A stretch of DNA of 64,000 nucleotides, from contig CAWHZY010000002.1 of NCBI GenBank assembly GCA_963833955.1, positions 87,800 to 151,799 on the forward strand, read 5' to 3'. Positions 7,371-16,157 of this stretch are shown here, one piece after another; the stretch's first letter is position 1, and each line of letters begins with the position of its first letter. Under the pieces are notes generated by a model that was not told the origin of the DNA, did no database searches, and worked only from the letters and a program-made list of their open reading frames with translations. This DNA is from Roseiarcus sp963833955 (GTDB lineage: Bacteria > Pseudomonadota > Alphaproteobacteria > Rhizobiales > Beijerinckiaceae). A program made the position numbers and the translations under genes.

Positions 7371-9197
7371 TCAGGCGGCGGGAAAAATCGCCGCGCCCTC
7401 GTCGGCCGAGCTGACTGCGCCGCGAAAGACCCCGAACAATTCGCGCCCCACGCCGACATGGGACCCGGAGAGATCGGCCTCGGCATGCGGTCTGTGCGCC
7501 CAGACATCCTCGGCGACCAGGACATCGAGCCGGCCCGCCGGCGCGTCGAGACGAATGACGTCGCCGTTCCTGATCTTGCCGATCGCTCCGCCCGCCGCCG
7601 CCTCCGGCGTCACATGGATCGCCGACGGCACTTTGCCCGATGCGCCCGACAGGCGCCCGTCGGTGACGAGCGCGACCCGATGCCCGCGATCCTGCAGCAC
7701 GCCCAGAGGCGGCATCAGCTTGTGGAGTTCCGGCATGCCGATGGCCTTCGGTCCCTGAAATCTGAGGACCGCGACGAAGTCCCGGTTGAGTTCGCCGTTG
7801 CGGAACGCAACATGCAATTCCTCCTGGCTGTGAAACACCCGGGCCGGCGCCTCGATCGTATGGCGGTCGGGAGCCACGGCCGAAGTCTTGATGACCGCGC
7901 GGCCGAGCGGGCCCTCCAGCACGCGCAATCCCCCGTTGGACTGAAACGGCTCGCCCGCCTCGCGCAAGACGCTGCGATCGCCGGACTCGGCGGCGGCTGG
8001 CGCCCAGGCGACCGCGCCATCCGCGTCGAGGCGCGGCTCGACCGCATAGGCGTCGAGTTCGCCCCAGACGGTCTGCGCGTCGCCGTGCACAAGCCCGGCC
8101 CCGAGAAGCTCCCGGATCAGGAGGCCCATGCCGCCGGCGGCGTGGAAATGGTTCACGTCGGCCTTCCCGTTCGGATAAATCCGGGCCAGAAGCGGCGTCA
8201 CTTCCGCGAGATCGGCGAAATCCTCCCATCGAAGCGCGATGCCGGCGGCGGCGGCCATCGCCACGAGGTGAATGGTGAGATTGGTCGAGCCGCCCGTCGC
8301 ATGAAGCCCGACCACGCCATTGACGATCGCCCGCTCGTCGATCACGCGCCCGATCGGCGCGAATTGGTTGCCGAGCGCGGTGATTTCCAGCGCCCGCTTG
8401 ACGCCGAGCATGGTGAGGGCGTCGCGCAGCGGCGTGTTGGGATTGATGAAGGACGAGCCCGGCAGATGCAGGCCCATGATCTCCATCAGCATCTGGTTGG
8501 TGTTGGCCGTGCCGTAAAAGGTGCAGGTGCCCGGCGCATGATAGGCCTCGGCCTCCGCCGCCAGCAAGTCGGCGCGGCTCGCCTTGCCCTCGGCGTAGAG
8601 CTGGCGGACTTTCGACTTCTCGGTGTTGCCGAGGCCTGAGGGCATCGGCCCCGCGGGCAAAAACACCGCCGGCAAATGGCCGAAAGACAGCGCGCCGATG
8701 ATGAGGCCCGGCACGATCTTGTCGCAGATGCCGAGATAGACCGCCGCGTCGAACATGTCATGGGAAAGCGCGACCGCGGTCGACAGCGCGATGACGTCGC
8801 GCGAGAACAGGGAAAGCTCCATGCCTTTCTCGCCCTGGGTGACGCCGTCGCACATTGCCGGAACGCCGCCCGCGACCTGGGCGGTCGCGCCGACCGCGCG
8901 CGCCGCCTCCTTGATGAGATCGGGGAAGCGCGCATAAGGCTGGTGGGCCGAAAGCATGTCGTTATAGGCGGTGACAATCGCGAGATTGGCGCCCGTCCCC
9001 TCCCGCAACGCCTCCTTGTCGTTCGCTCCGCAAGCGGCGAAGCCATGGGCGAAATTGGCGCAGCCGAGGCGCTTGCGCGCCGGCCCCTTGGCGACCGCGG
9101 AATCGATCCGCGCCAGATAGGCCTGACGGGACCGGCGGCTCCGCTCGACGATGCGGTGGGTCACTTCGCCAACACGAGCATTGAGTTGGGTCTTCAT
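7371..9197 (-). CDS. edd: Phosphogluconate dehydratase (Entner-Doudoroff)
   Basis: A 608-residue IlvD/Edd-family [4Fe-4S] dehydratase that converts 6-phosphogluconate to 2-keto-3-deoxy-6-phosphogluconate. Edd features include LGCANFAHGFAACGANDK near the N-terminus, VTAYNDMLSAHQPY, GGVPAMCDGVTQGEKGMELS, GICDKIVPGLIIGAL, GTCTFYGTANTNQMLMEIMG and GLHATGGSTNLTIHLVAMA. The cysteines in these motifs bind the cluster. The start at ATG 9197 gives MKTQLNARVGEVT. No eda, zwf or pgl gene is adjacent, so the pathway is dispersed. Confidence 0.95.
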   Translation of the reverse strand: MKTQLNARVGEVTHRIVERSRRSRQAYLARIDSAVAKGPARKRLGCANFAHGFAACGANDKEALREGTGANLAIVTAYNDMLSAHQPYARFPDLIKEAARAVGATAQVAGGVPAMCDGVTQGEKGMELSLFSRDVIALSTAVALSHDMFDAAVYLGICDKIVPGLIIGALSFGHLPAVFLPAGPMPSGLGNTEKSKVRQLYAEGKASRADLLAAEAEAYHAPGTCTFYGTANTNQMLMEIMGLHLPGSSFINPNTPLRDALTMLGVKRALEITALGNQFAPIGRVIDERAIVNGVVGLHATGGSTNLTIHLVAMAAAAGIALRWEDFADLAEVTPLLARIYPNGKADVNHFHAAGGMGLLIRELLGAGLVHGDAQTVWGELDAYAVEPRLDADGAVAWAPAAAESGDRSVLREAGEPFQSNGGLRVLEGPLGRAVIKTSAVAPDRHTIEAPARVFHSQEELHVAFRNGELNRDFVAVLRFQGPKAIGMPELHKLMPPLGVLQDRGHRVALVTDGRLSGASGKVPSAIHVTPEAAAGGAIGKIRNGDVIRLDAPAGRLDVLVAEDVWAHRPHAEADLSGSHVGVGRELFGVFRGAVSSADEGAAIFPAA

Positions 9198-9320
9198 GCG
9201 AATCGTGCCTCCTTGATCCGGCAGGCGGGCCGTCACCCGTTTCCAGCGGAAAGACACGCAAGAAAAAGGCCGAAGCCGATAAGGACGTCAGAAACGACCG
9301 CCGCCGGCTACGGCTTAGCG

Positions 9321-10325
9321 TCAAAAGCCGGCGAGTTCGTGGACCATCTTGGTGAAGCGGCTCCGCTCGTCCGGCGTCAGATTGGCTGTGGCGACGTCAA
9401 GGCCGTCGTCTTTCAATCCGCCCGCCTTGGCGAAACTGTTCCAGGCGGCCGCCTTGGCCATATCTTTTGGCAGCGCTTCGCCGGTGACATAGAGATGAGC
9501 GATGCGATTCTGGGCGATCGGGTTGCCCCGGGACGCGGCGGTGAGGAGGATCTTCGCCGCCGCCGCTTCGTCTTTCTTTACGCCCTCGCCGTTGAACAGC
9601 ATGATCGCGTATTCGACCTGGCCGGCGACGATGCCGTCGTCGGCGGCCCGCTTGAGCCAGTGACTCGCCTCTTCAATATTTTGCGGCGCCCCTTTGCCGT
9701 CGCGCAGCATCACGCCGTATGAATAGGCTGCGTCGTCGTCGCCGGCGTTCGCAGCGCGCAGGAAATATTGCGCCGCCTGGTTATAATCCGGCGTCTTGCC
9801 GTCCAAGCCCTGGAGCGCCATGACTCCAAGATTGTAGAGCGCGCCCGGATGATTCTTGGCCGCGGCGCGCTCGAACTGCGCCTTGGCGGCAGCCGGATCC
9901 TTCGCCACGCCATTCTCGCCTTGAACCAGTAGCGCTCCGAGTTCGTATGCCGCCTGGGGATCGCCAAGATTGCTGGCGAGGCGGAACCAGCGCGAAGCCT
10001 CTTGATCGCTGCGGGCGACCGCGGCGCCGTCGCGATAGATCTCGCCGATCAGCGTCATCGCCGCCGCATCCTTGGGATTGGCGTCCAGGCGGCGTTCAGC
10101 CTCCAACAGGGCGTAAAGGAAATTGCCGCGCTGATAGGCGCCGAACGCCATATCCGCCGGCACCCCGTCCGCTCGCGGCGGCAAGGGAGGGGGCGGTGCG
10201 GTGGGAGGGGCGGCGAGGGTTGAAGGAGTTGCGAGCGGGGACGTGACGCCTTGGGCCGGCATCTGGGCGAGGGCGACGCTGCTCAAGGTCAGCGTCAATC
10301 CCAGGACGAGCGCAATCCGCTTCAT
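9321..10325 (-). CDS. Secreted SEL1-like repeat protein
   Basis: A 334-residue protein with a signal peptide (MKRIALVLGLTLTLSSVALAQ), a Pro/Ala-rich linker of about 30 residues, and six or more Sel1-like repeats of 36 residues. Examples include ASRWFRLASNLGDPQAAYELG, AKAQFERAAAKNHPGALYNLG, AAQYFLRAANAGDDDAAYSYG and ASHWLKRAADDGIVAGQVEYA. Sel1 repeats form alpha-alpha scaffolds that bind partner proteins. The ATG overlaps by four bases the stop of the ThiE-like gene upstream, so the pair is translationally coupled even though no functional connection is evident. Confidence 0.88.
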   Translation of the reverse strand: MKRIALVLGLTLTLSSVALAQMPAQGVTSPLATPSTLAAPPTAPPPPLPPRADGVPADMAFGAYQRGNFLYALLEAERRLDANPKDAAAMTLIGEIYRDGAAVARSDQEASRWFRLASNLGDPQAAYELGALLVQGENGVAKDPAAAKAQFERAAAKNHPGALYNLGVMALQGLDGKTPDYNQAAQYFLRAANAGDDDAAYSYGVMLRDGKGAPQNIEEASHWLKRAADDGIVAGQVEYAIMLFNGEGVKKDEAAAAKILLTAASRGNPIAQNRIAHLYVTGEALPKDMAKAAAWNSFAKAGGLKDDGLDVATANLTPDERSRFTKMVHELAGF

Positions 10326-10990
10326 GGCGTTGCGACACCCGCGCCAGCGACCAGCCCGTGGGCCTCGCGCACGGCCGCCGCTGGCGAAGAACTGCCCCAG
10401 ATGGCGTCGCCGAGCGCGACGAAATCGGCGCCGGCCTCAGCCAGCGTCCCAGCCGCGGGGATGGTGTCGGCATAGGCGACGCATGGCGTCTCGAAGATCT
10501 CGGCCCACCAGACGACCCGCTCGGTGAGCGAGACCAGCGACGCCAGGCCCCTCGTTTGCGCGCCTCCGCGCGGCTCCCCGAACATCACGTAATCCGCTCC
10601 CATTTCGCCAGCACTCATCGCCTCGTCGCGCGTGCGCAAAGATCCCGCGCCGACGATCCGTTCCGGTTTCAGGCTCTTGATCGCCTCGACAAGGTCCTCC
10701 CCGTCGCCCGCGACATGGACGCCGTCCGCGCCAAGTCGGGCCGCCAACCGGGCGTCGTTTTCGATCAACAGCGCACAGTCGGCGTCCCTGGCGGGACGAA
10801 GGAAGGGCGCCACGATCGCTTTCGCATGGGCCTCGGAGCCGGGCGCGAAGCGGACGAGCGCGCAAGCGATCGGCGCCGCCTCAAGCGCCTCGGCGAAAAT
10901 CTTGCCAAACGCGTCGGCGTCAGCGGCCGACAGGAGGGGAGTGAAGAGATAGAGCGAGCAGCGGGGCGAGTTCTGGTGGGTCAACGGCAT
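10322..10990 (-). CDS. Thiamine-phosphate-synthase-like protein (ThiE superfamily)
   Basis: A 222-residue TIM-barrel protein of the ThiE/TenI group. It shows CSLYLFTPLLS at the N-terminus, CALLIENDARLAARLGADGVH in place of the canonical ...ND...A...ADGVHLG motif, IVGAGSLRTRDEAMSAGEMG, GADYVMFGEPRGG and AGADFVALGDAIW. Canonical ThiE couples HMP-PP and HET-P to make thiamine phosphate. The glycine-serine phosphate site is only partly kept (VGAGS rather than GxS), and alphaproteobacteria often carry a diverged second copy like this one, so the exact role is uncertain. It forms a two-gene operon with the Sel1 protein downstream. Confidence 0.75.
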   Translation of the reverse strand: MPLTHQNSPRCSLYLFTPLLSAADADAFGKIFAEALEAAPIACALVRFAPGSEAHAKAIVAPFLRPARDADCALLIENDARLAARLGADGVHVAGDGEDLVEAIKSLKPERIVGAGSLRTRDEAMSAGEMGADYVMFGEPRGGAQTRGLASLVSLTERVVWWAEIFETPCVAYADTIPAAGTLAEAGADFVALGDAIWGSSSPAAAVREAHGLVAGAGVATP

Positions 10991-11128
10991 GAGCGGCGAA
11001 GCGGAGCGGGAACGGAGATGTCACCGACCATTGCGGCCAAATCGCGGTCGACGCAAGGCTTTAGAAACAGGTCGTCGCCCAAATGCCGGCGTATCGGAAC
11101 ACGGGCCGAGCGAAAGGCTCTCGGCCGG

Positions 11129-11677
11129 CTATGGTGAGAACGCGGCGCGGAGGCGCTCGACTTGCGAGGCGACCTCGGATTGCACTCTGATCGGCTGACG
11201 CGAATGCGCGACCCTCAGGCTTTGATCAAGATGCATCACCCGCTGCTGAATGCGCATCGAGCGCTGGCTGAGACTGCGCAGGGCGGGCGGCAATTGTTCG
11301 AGGATCTCGGGCCTGTAGCCGTATTCCTCGCGGGAAAGCTTGACGCGTACGCGCTCGGCTTGGGCTTCGCTCGAGGTCAGTTCGCCTTCATTGACCGCGC
11401 GCTGGAGCAAAAGCCAGGAGGCGACCTGCATCAGACGGGTGGTCAAGCGCATGCTTTCGGTCGAATAGGCGAGCGCGGTTGGGCGAGGAAGAGCACTCGA
11501 TTCCGCTCGCCCCGGACCGTCGAGGTAAGCAGCGGCCTCTTCGACGAGCGTCATGCCTTCCCGAAAGAGGTCTTTGAAAGCGCCGGACGAGGCGAGACGG
11601 TGAATGAACGGAATCGCAGGCGAAGGCGGCGGGGCCGCTGCAAGACTGCGCCTCGGTCCTTCGTACTGATGACTCAT
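11129..11677 (-). CDS. rcdA: RcdA/DUF1465-family protein, regulator of CtrA degradation
   Basis: A 182-residue DUF1465 protein. The helical core reads FKDLFREGMTLVEEAAAYLDG, TALAYSTESMRLTTRLMQVA, SWLLLQRAVNEGELTSSEA and LREEYGYRP-like segments, which is the three-helix-bundle layout of Caulobacter RcdA. RcdA is an adaptor that links CpdR-primed ClpXP to substrates such as CtrA during the swarmer-to-stalked transition. The C-terminus is Arg/Gln-rich and probably disordered. A second CtrA-network gene (sciP) lies about 3 kb away. Confidence 0.8.
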   Translation of the reverse strand: MSHQYEGPRRSLAAAPPPSPAIPFIHRLASSGAFKDLFREGMTLVEEAAAYLDGPGRAESSALPRPTALAYSTESMRLTTRLMQVASWLLLQRAVNEGELTSSEAQAERVRVKLSREEYGYRPEILEQLPPALRSLSQRSMRIQQRVMHLDQSLRVAHSRQPIRVQSEVASQVERLRAAFSP

Positions 11678-11823
11678 ACGCCCTCACTCCCGTCCCACGG
11701 CGGCGAGGCTGCGTACACAGCCGCGCCTTTTGGAGCCCAGGCGACAATAGCGCCCGCGCAGCGCCTTCGGCTCATTTACCATTGAGCAAGGTTAACCGGG
11801 AAGTCCACGGTCTGCAGGCGGAT

Positions 11824-11849
11824 AAAAAAAGCCGCCTGATGGCGGCTTT
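11824..11849 (-). terminator. Rho-independent terminator of the mnmA-DUF1192 transcript
   Basis: The stem AAAGCCGCC / GGCGGCTTT with a TGAT loop is followed, read on the minus strand, by a run of seven T. It sits about 125 bases downstream of the last minus-strand gene of the mnmA operon. Confidence 0.75.
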
Positions 11850-11974
11850 CAAGGTGGGATATGGGGAGGGTTAACTAAGGAGTAGGCGCCCATTCAGACT
11901 GCTGTCGGGCTATGAGATTCATAAACAATAAGGATTAAGGCCTTCTTAATGCGGCTCAGACGGATCGCCACGTC

Positions 11975-12181
11975 TCAAATTTTGAAGACCGAGGCGGCGG
12001 CTGCGCGCGTCGCTTGGCGCGCCTCGATCGCCTTCTCGAGGCGGTCGATCTCCGAGCGCAACAGAGCGATCCGCTCCTTAAGCTCAGGCGCCGACAAGTC
12101 GTCGATGTTCTGACCGATCTCGTGAGCGACAGGAGCTTTCGGCTTTGGCGCGAATACGGGATCATCATCGAAAGAAGGCAT
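11975..12181 (-). CDS. DUF1192 family protein
   Basis: A 68-residue protein starting MPSFDDDPVFAPK and containing the DUF1192 core HEIGQNIDDLSAPELKERI then ALLRSEIDRLEKAIEARQA, a probable coiled coil, ending RAAAASVFKI. Stand-alone 60-70-residue DUF1192 proteins of unknown function are widespread in alphaproteobacteria. A GAAGGA ribosome site precedes ATG 12181. As sequenced, this gene is in frame with mnmA without a stop between them, but that appears to result from a frameshift in mnmA; the native mnmA stop would lie at 12202-12204, 20 bases upstream. Confidence 0.82.
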   Translation of the reverse strand: MPSFDDDPVFAPKPKAPVAHEIGQNIDDLSAPELKERIALLRSEIDRLEKAIEARQATRAAAASVFKI

Positions 12182-12201
12182 GGGTCCTTCGGCCTCTCTC
12201 G

Positions 12202-13357
12202 TCAGGCGGACGCGATGAACCCGCCCCCAAGCACCCGCGCGCCCAGGTCGATCGAACTCGTAGAAGACGCAGGCTTGACCGGGCGAGACGCCGATTTCGG
12301 GCTCGACGAACTCGATCTCGCCCGTGGGCATGAGCAGGGCGGGAGCCGGCGGACGAGTCGAGCGAACCCGCGCGGCAATTGGCAACCCGTGCGACGGCAA
12401 GGCGGTGATTACGCCCGGACCGATCCAATTGACATCACGCAACCGAAGCCGGGCCACCGCTAGAGAAGCGCGCGGGCCGACGATGACGCGCGCATTGGCC
12501 GCGTCGAGGCCCACCACATAGAGCGGCTCGGCCGCCGCGACGCCGATGCCGCGCCGCTGGCCAATGGTAAAGTGAACGACGCCGCCGTGCCGTCCGAGAA
12601 CGCGACCGTCGGCATGAACGATCTCGCCGGGGACGGAAGCCCCCGGAATCAGGCGTTCGATCATGTCGGTGTAATGTCCAGACGGCACGAAGCAGATGTC
12701 CTGGCTGTCAGCTTTCTCGGCGTTCACCAAGCCAAATTCGCGGGCCAGTTCGCGCACGCGCGCCTTCGGCATTCCCCCGAGCGGGAACCGCAGGCGCGCG
12801 AGCTGCGCGCGCGTGGTGGCGAACAGGAAATAGCTCTGGTCGCGATCGGGGTCAGCCGCACGGTACAAAGCTCGCCCGCCGCGTCCGTCGTCGCGGCTGA
12901 CGACATAATGGCCGGTCGCCAAGAGATCAGCGCCGAGATCGTGCGCGGCCTCGAAGAGGTCGACGAATTTCATGTGCTGATTGCAGGCGATGCACGGGAC
13001 CGGAGTTTCGCCCGCGACATAGGCTCGGGCGAACGGCTCGATCACCTTCTCGCGAAAGCGCTCCTCGTAATCGAGCACATAGTGGGGAACGCCGAGCCGC
13101 GCCGCGATGTCGCGCGCATCGTGAATATCCTGCCCCGCGCAGCACGCGCCTTTGCGGTGCGTCGCCTCGCCGTGGTCGTAGAGCTGCATCGTGACGCCCA
13201 CGACGTCGTAGCCCTCGGCGGCGAGCAACGCCGCTGTGACGGACGAGTCAACACCGCCCGACATCGCGACGACGACGCGGGTTTCGGCGGGCGGCTTTTC
13301 GAGCCCTAGACTGTTCAGTGCGCCGTCCAAAGGCGGCGCGATCGATGGCGCAAGCAT
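12202..13357 (-). CDS. mnmA: tRNA 2-thiouridine(34) synthase MnmA, frameshifted near its 3' end
   Basis: MnmA adenylates and thiolates U34 of tRNA-Lys/Glu/Gln. The PP-loop motif SGGVDSS follows VVVAMS near the N-terminus, the catalytic cysteines lie in PVPCIACNQHMKF and SQDICFVPSGHY, and the C-terminal barrels follow. In the sequenced frame the protein runs past its normal end (VFYEFDRPGRAGAWGRVHRV...) into DUF1192. In the +1 frame the canonical MnmA ending RVLGGGFIASA followed by TGA (12202-12204) is present. The shift must lie near 12235-12262, so either the assembly has one wrong base or the gene is truly fused. The start ATG 13357 (MLAPSIAPPL) is preferred; an upstream ATG at 13390 is possible. 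Confidence 0.9.
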
Positions 13358-13529
13358 CTCGAGCTTTTGCCGGCGAAACCGCCGGACCATGGAATTATGT
13401 TGGGCTTCTCGCCCGATCCGGCAAGGCCATAGCCCAAATCCACCACCCCCGCCATAGCAAGACCGGGCTGCCGCCGCAGATTAGAATGTGTTCAAGCCCG
13501 ATGACGAGCGGGCTCACGGGCGCGGGCTT

Positions 13530-14348
13530 TTACTTCTCCGCAATCTTGTCCGCGAACAGACCGAGGGTCTTGGCGTAGACCGGAGCCGAGTTCCATTGGA
13601 GCAAGGCGTTGAAGTTCGGCTGGCCTTCATCCCAACCCGCGCCCGGGGTCCAGCCCTTCGAGCGCAGGAAATTCGCGGTCGACGCCAGCGCATCGGCGGG
13701 ACTGGAAATGATGTCTCCTCCGCCTCCTCCTTGAGCGTTGACCGCGTATTTCAGATAGGCCGACGGCATGAATTGGGTCTGACCGATCTCACCCGCCCAC
13801 GCGCCCCTCTGTGACGGGCGCAAAAGACCGCGCTGGACGAGCATGAGCGCATCGATGAGCTCGGCGCGATAGATTTGCGACCGGCGGCAATCGTAGGCCA
13901 GCGTTGCGAGCGCGCTGAGCGTGGAATAGCTGCCCAAACCGGCGCCGAAGTCGGTTTCGAGACCCCAAATCGCCACGACAACAGCCCCAGGCACGCCATA
14001 ACGCTGCTCGATTCGGTCCAACGGCTCAGCGTAAGCCAGCATCATCATCTTGCCCTTCTTTATCCGGGCCGGAGTCACGTGGCGCGCTGAGAACGCGGCA
14101 AAGTTTGAGCCAAAGTTTTGACCCCGGTCGTGCGCGGCGACGGAAGCATCGAACTGGACGCCGTTCAGGGACGAATCGACCACCTGTTGCGAAATGCCGT
14201 TGCGAATCGCGACTTCCTTGAATGACGTGAGCCATTCGTTGAAGCCGTCCGCGCTGTCTCCGCAATCTGCCGCTCTCGCCGACGCAATACCGATCGTCGC
14301 GGCCGCGACGATCGAAAACAATATATTCTTCCATGCCCTTGGTCGCAT
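13530..14348 (-). CDS. Lytic murein transglycosylase, MltB family
   Basis: A protein of about 272 residues with a signal peptide (RAWKNILFSIVAAATIGIASARA) and an SLT_2/MltB catalytic domain. The catalytic glutamate lies in VVVAIWGLETDFGAGLG, followed by STLSALATLAYDCRRS, GAWAGEIGQTQFMPSAYLKYA and SPADALASTANFLRSKGW. It cleaves the MurNAc-GlcNAc bond to give 1,6-anhydroMurNAc products in the periplasm. It lacks the C-terminal peptidoglycan-binding domain found in longer homologues, ending LGLFADKIAEK. ATG 14348 begins a compact signal peptide; ATGs at 14369 and 14435 are alternatives. Confidence 0.88.
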   Translation of the reverse strand: MRPRAWKNILFSIVAAATIGIASARAADCGDSADGFNEWLTSFKEVAIRNGISQQVVDSSLNGVQFDASVAAHDRGQNFGSNFAAFSARHVTPARIKKGKMMMLAYAEPLDRIEQRYGVPGAVVVAIWGLETDFGAGLGSYSTLSALATLAYDCRRSQIYRAELIDALMLVQRGLLRPSQRGAWAGEIGQTQFMPSAYLKYAVNAQGGGGGDIISSPADALASTANFLRSKGWTPGAGWDEGQPNFNALLQWNSAPVYAKTLGLFADKIAEK

Positions 14349-14570
14349 TCGCCGCCGCTCCCGAAACATCATCGTGGATTTGGAAACCGCTAAATGCGAA
14401 ACCCGGTTGAAAGTTGGCGGCATCGGACCCTTCAATTGTCAACTCGGCGAGCAGGACACCCGCCCCTCGCAGATCACCACACAATTCTGGTTAGGTATCG
14501 GTATATTTTTGTAGCTGTGGCTTAGGCAAATCTTAAATCGCTTCGCCTATTGTCGCGGAGGTTGTGTGAC

Positions 14571-14867
14571 ATGCGTCTGAGTGAGAGTCCAATGAGTGAA
14601 ACGCTGCGGCCGAGAGTAAAATACGTGATCGGTCCGGACGGCAGTCCGCTGACAATCGCCGATCTGCCGCCGCCCAGCACGCGCCGCTGGGTCATTCGCC
14701 GCAAGGCGGAAGTGGTGGCCGCCGTTCGCGGCGGTCTGCTGTCGCTGGAAGACGCCTGCTCCCGTTACACGCTGACGGTCGATGAACTTTTGAGCTGGCA
14801 AGTCTCGATCGATCAGCATGGCTTAGCTGGACTCCGGACGACCCGCATCCAGCAATATCGGCACTAG
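14571..14867 (+). CDS. sciP: CtrA inhibitor SciP (DUF1153)
   Basis: A 98-residue protein matching the SciP family almost throughout: RVKYVIGPDGSPLTIADLPP, TRRWVIRRKAEVVAAVRGGL, LSLEDACSRYTLTVDELLSW, and a C-terminal HGLAGLRTTRIQQYRH. In Caulobacter SciP binds CtrA and GANTC-related motifs to block CtrA-activated transcription in swarmer cells. GGAGG lies nine bases upstream of ATG 14571; a later ATG at 14592 is possible. The TAG stop (14865-14867) coincides with the TA target of the IS630 insertion immediately downstream, so the coding region survives but its 3' untranslated region has been displaced. Confidence 0.93.
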   Translation: MRLSESPMSETLRPRVKYVIGPDGSPLTIADLPPPSTRRWVIRRKAEVVAAVRGGLLSLEDACSRYTLTVDELLSWQVSIDQHGLAGLRTTRIQQYRH

Positions 14868-16105
14868 GCGCGCGCTTCAACTAAGTTGCAACCTTTTATT
14901 GATTCACTCGCGCTGGTCACCTTTATGGATGGAGGCGAGGATGGGGTCGCGAGAGGTTGCAGTAAAGCGATACGTGGTTCGTCTGAGCGCTGAGGAGCGC
15001 GAGCGCCTTGAGGGCCTGAGAAGGAAAGGCGAGATCCCGGCGACGCGGCTGACGAAGGTCCAGATCTTGCTGAAGGCGGACATTTCGGAAGCGGGGGAAG
15101 GTTGGAGCGACAGCGAGATCGTCAAGGCGTTGGATACGACCGCCTCGATGGTTTACCGGACTCGCAGGCAATTGGTCGAGGAAGGTCTGGACGCGGTGCT
15201 AAGCCGCAAGGCGCGAGAGACGCCGCCTGTGCCGCGGATCTTCGACGGGGAGAAGGAGGCGAAGCTGATCGCCTTGGCGTGCTCCGATCCTCCCGAGGGT
15301 TTCGCGCGCTGGAGCCTGCGGTTGTTGGAGGAGAAGGTCGTGGAGCTGCAGATCGTCGATCGCGCCAGCGACAGCACGATTGGCCGTGTTTTAAAAAAAC
15401 ATCCTCAAGCCCCATACGAGGAAGTGTTGGGTGATTCCGCCGCAGGCCAACGCCGCCTTCGTCGCGGGAATGGAGGAGGTGCTGGAGGCCTACCGGCGGC
15501 CGCACGATCCCAAGCGCCCGCTGGTCTGTCTCGACGAGACGTCGAAGCAGCTGATTTCCGAGACGCGCGCCCCGATCCCCATGAAGCCGGGGAGCCCCGC
15601 CCGTTGTGACTACGAGTATGAACGCAACGGCGTCGCCAACCTCTTCATGATGTTCGCCCCTCTTGAAGGATGGCGACACGTCAAGGTGACGGACCGGCAC
15701 ACGGCCATCGATTACGCCCAGGTTTTAAAAGAGATCTCGGACAGTCGCTTCGCCGACGCCGAGCAGATCACGCTCGTGCAGGACAATTTGAACATCCACG
15801 ACAAGTCCTCGCTCTACAAGGCCTTCCCAGCGCCAGAGGCTCGACGCCTCGTCCAGCGATTTGAGTGGGTGTACACTCCCAAGCATGGGTCGTGGCTAGA
15901 CCTGGCGGAGTCGGAACTCGCGGTCCTCTCCACTCAATGTCTGGATCGTCGCATCCCCGACAAAGCCGCCCTCGAACGCGAAGTCGCCGCCTGGGCCAAT
16001 CACCGCAACCAGCATCACGCCAAGGCTGACTGGCGCTTCACAACCGAGACCGCTCGGATCAAGCTCAAGAGCTTAGATCCTGTCCTTTGAGATGAATCGG
16101 CCGAC
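14867..16105 (+). mobile_element. IS630-family insertion sequence, complete
   Basis: A 1,239-bp element flanked by TA dinucleotides at 14865-14866 and 16106-16107, the TA target duplication expected of the IS630/Tc1-mariner superfamily. Its ends form an imperfect inverted repeat (12 of the first 18 positions match when 14867 onward is compared with the complement of 16105 backward). It contains a single transposase gene with a frameshift site. The insertion lies precisely in the sciP stop codon. Confidence 0.8.
14941..16090 (+). CDS. IS630 transposase expressed by +1 slippage at an A7 run
   Basis: The N-terminal part (14941 to about 15399) encodes the helix-turn-helix region: YVVRLSAEERERLEGLRRK, RLTKVQILLKAD, DSEIVKALDTTASMVYRTRR and a STIGRVLK end. 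The catalytic part in the +1 frame reads ILKPHTRKCWVIPPQANAAF, RPLVCLDETSKQLI, QDNLNIHDKSSLYKAF and WVYTPKHGSWLDLAESEL, giving the D-D-E triad. The frames meet at AAAAAAA (15393-15399). Dropping one A yields GRVLKNILKPHTRKCWV, the standard family sequence, so transcriptional or ribosomal slippage is likely. Both halves are otherwise undamaged, so the element may be active. Confidence 0.85.
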
Positions 16106-16157
16106 TAGCGCCCTCGGCGTCTCATGCTTCCTGGAAGGGGAGCCGCGGCGCGGCGCC

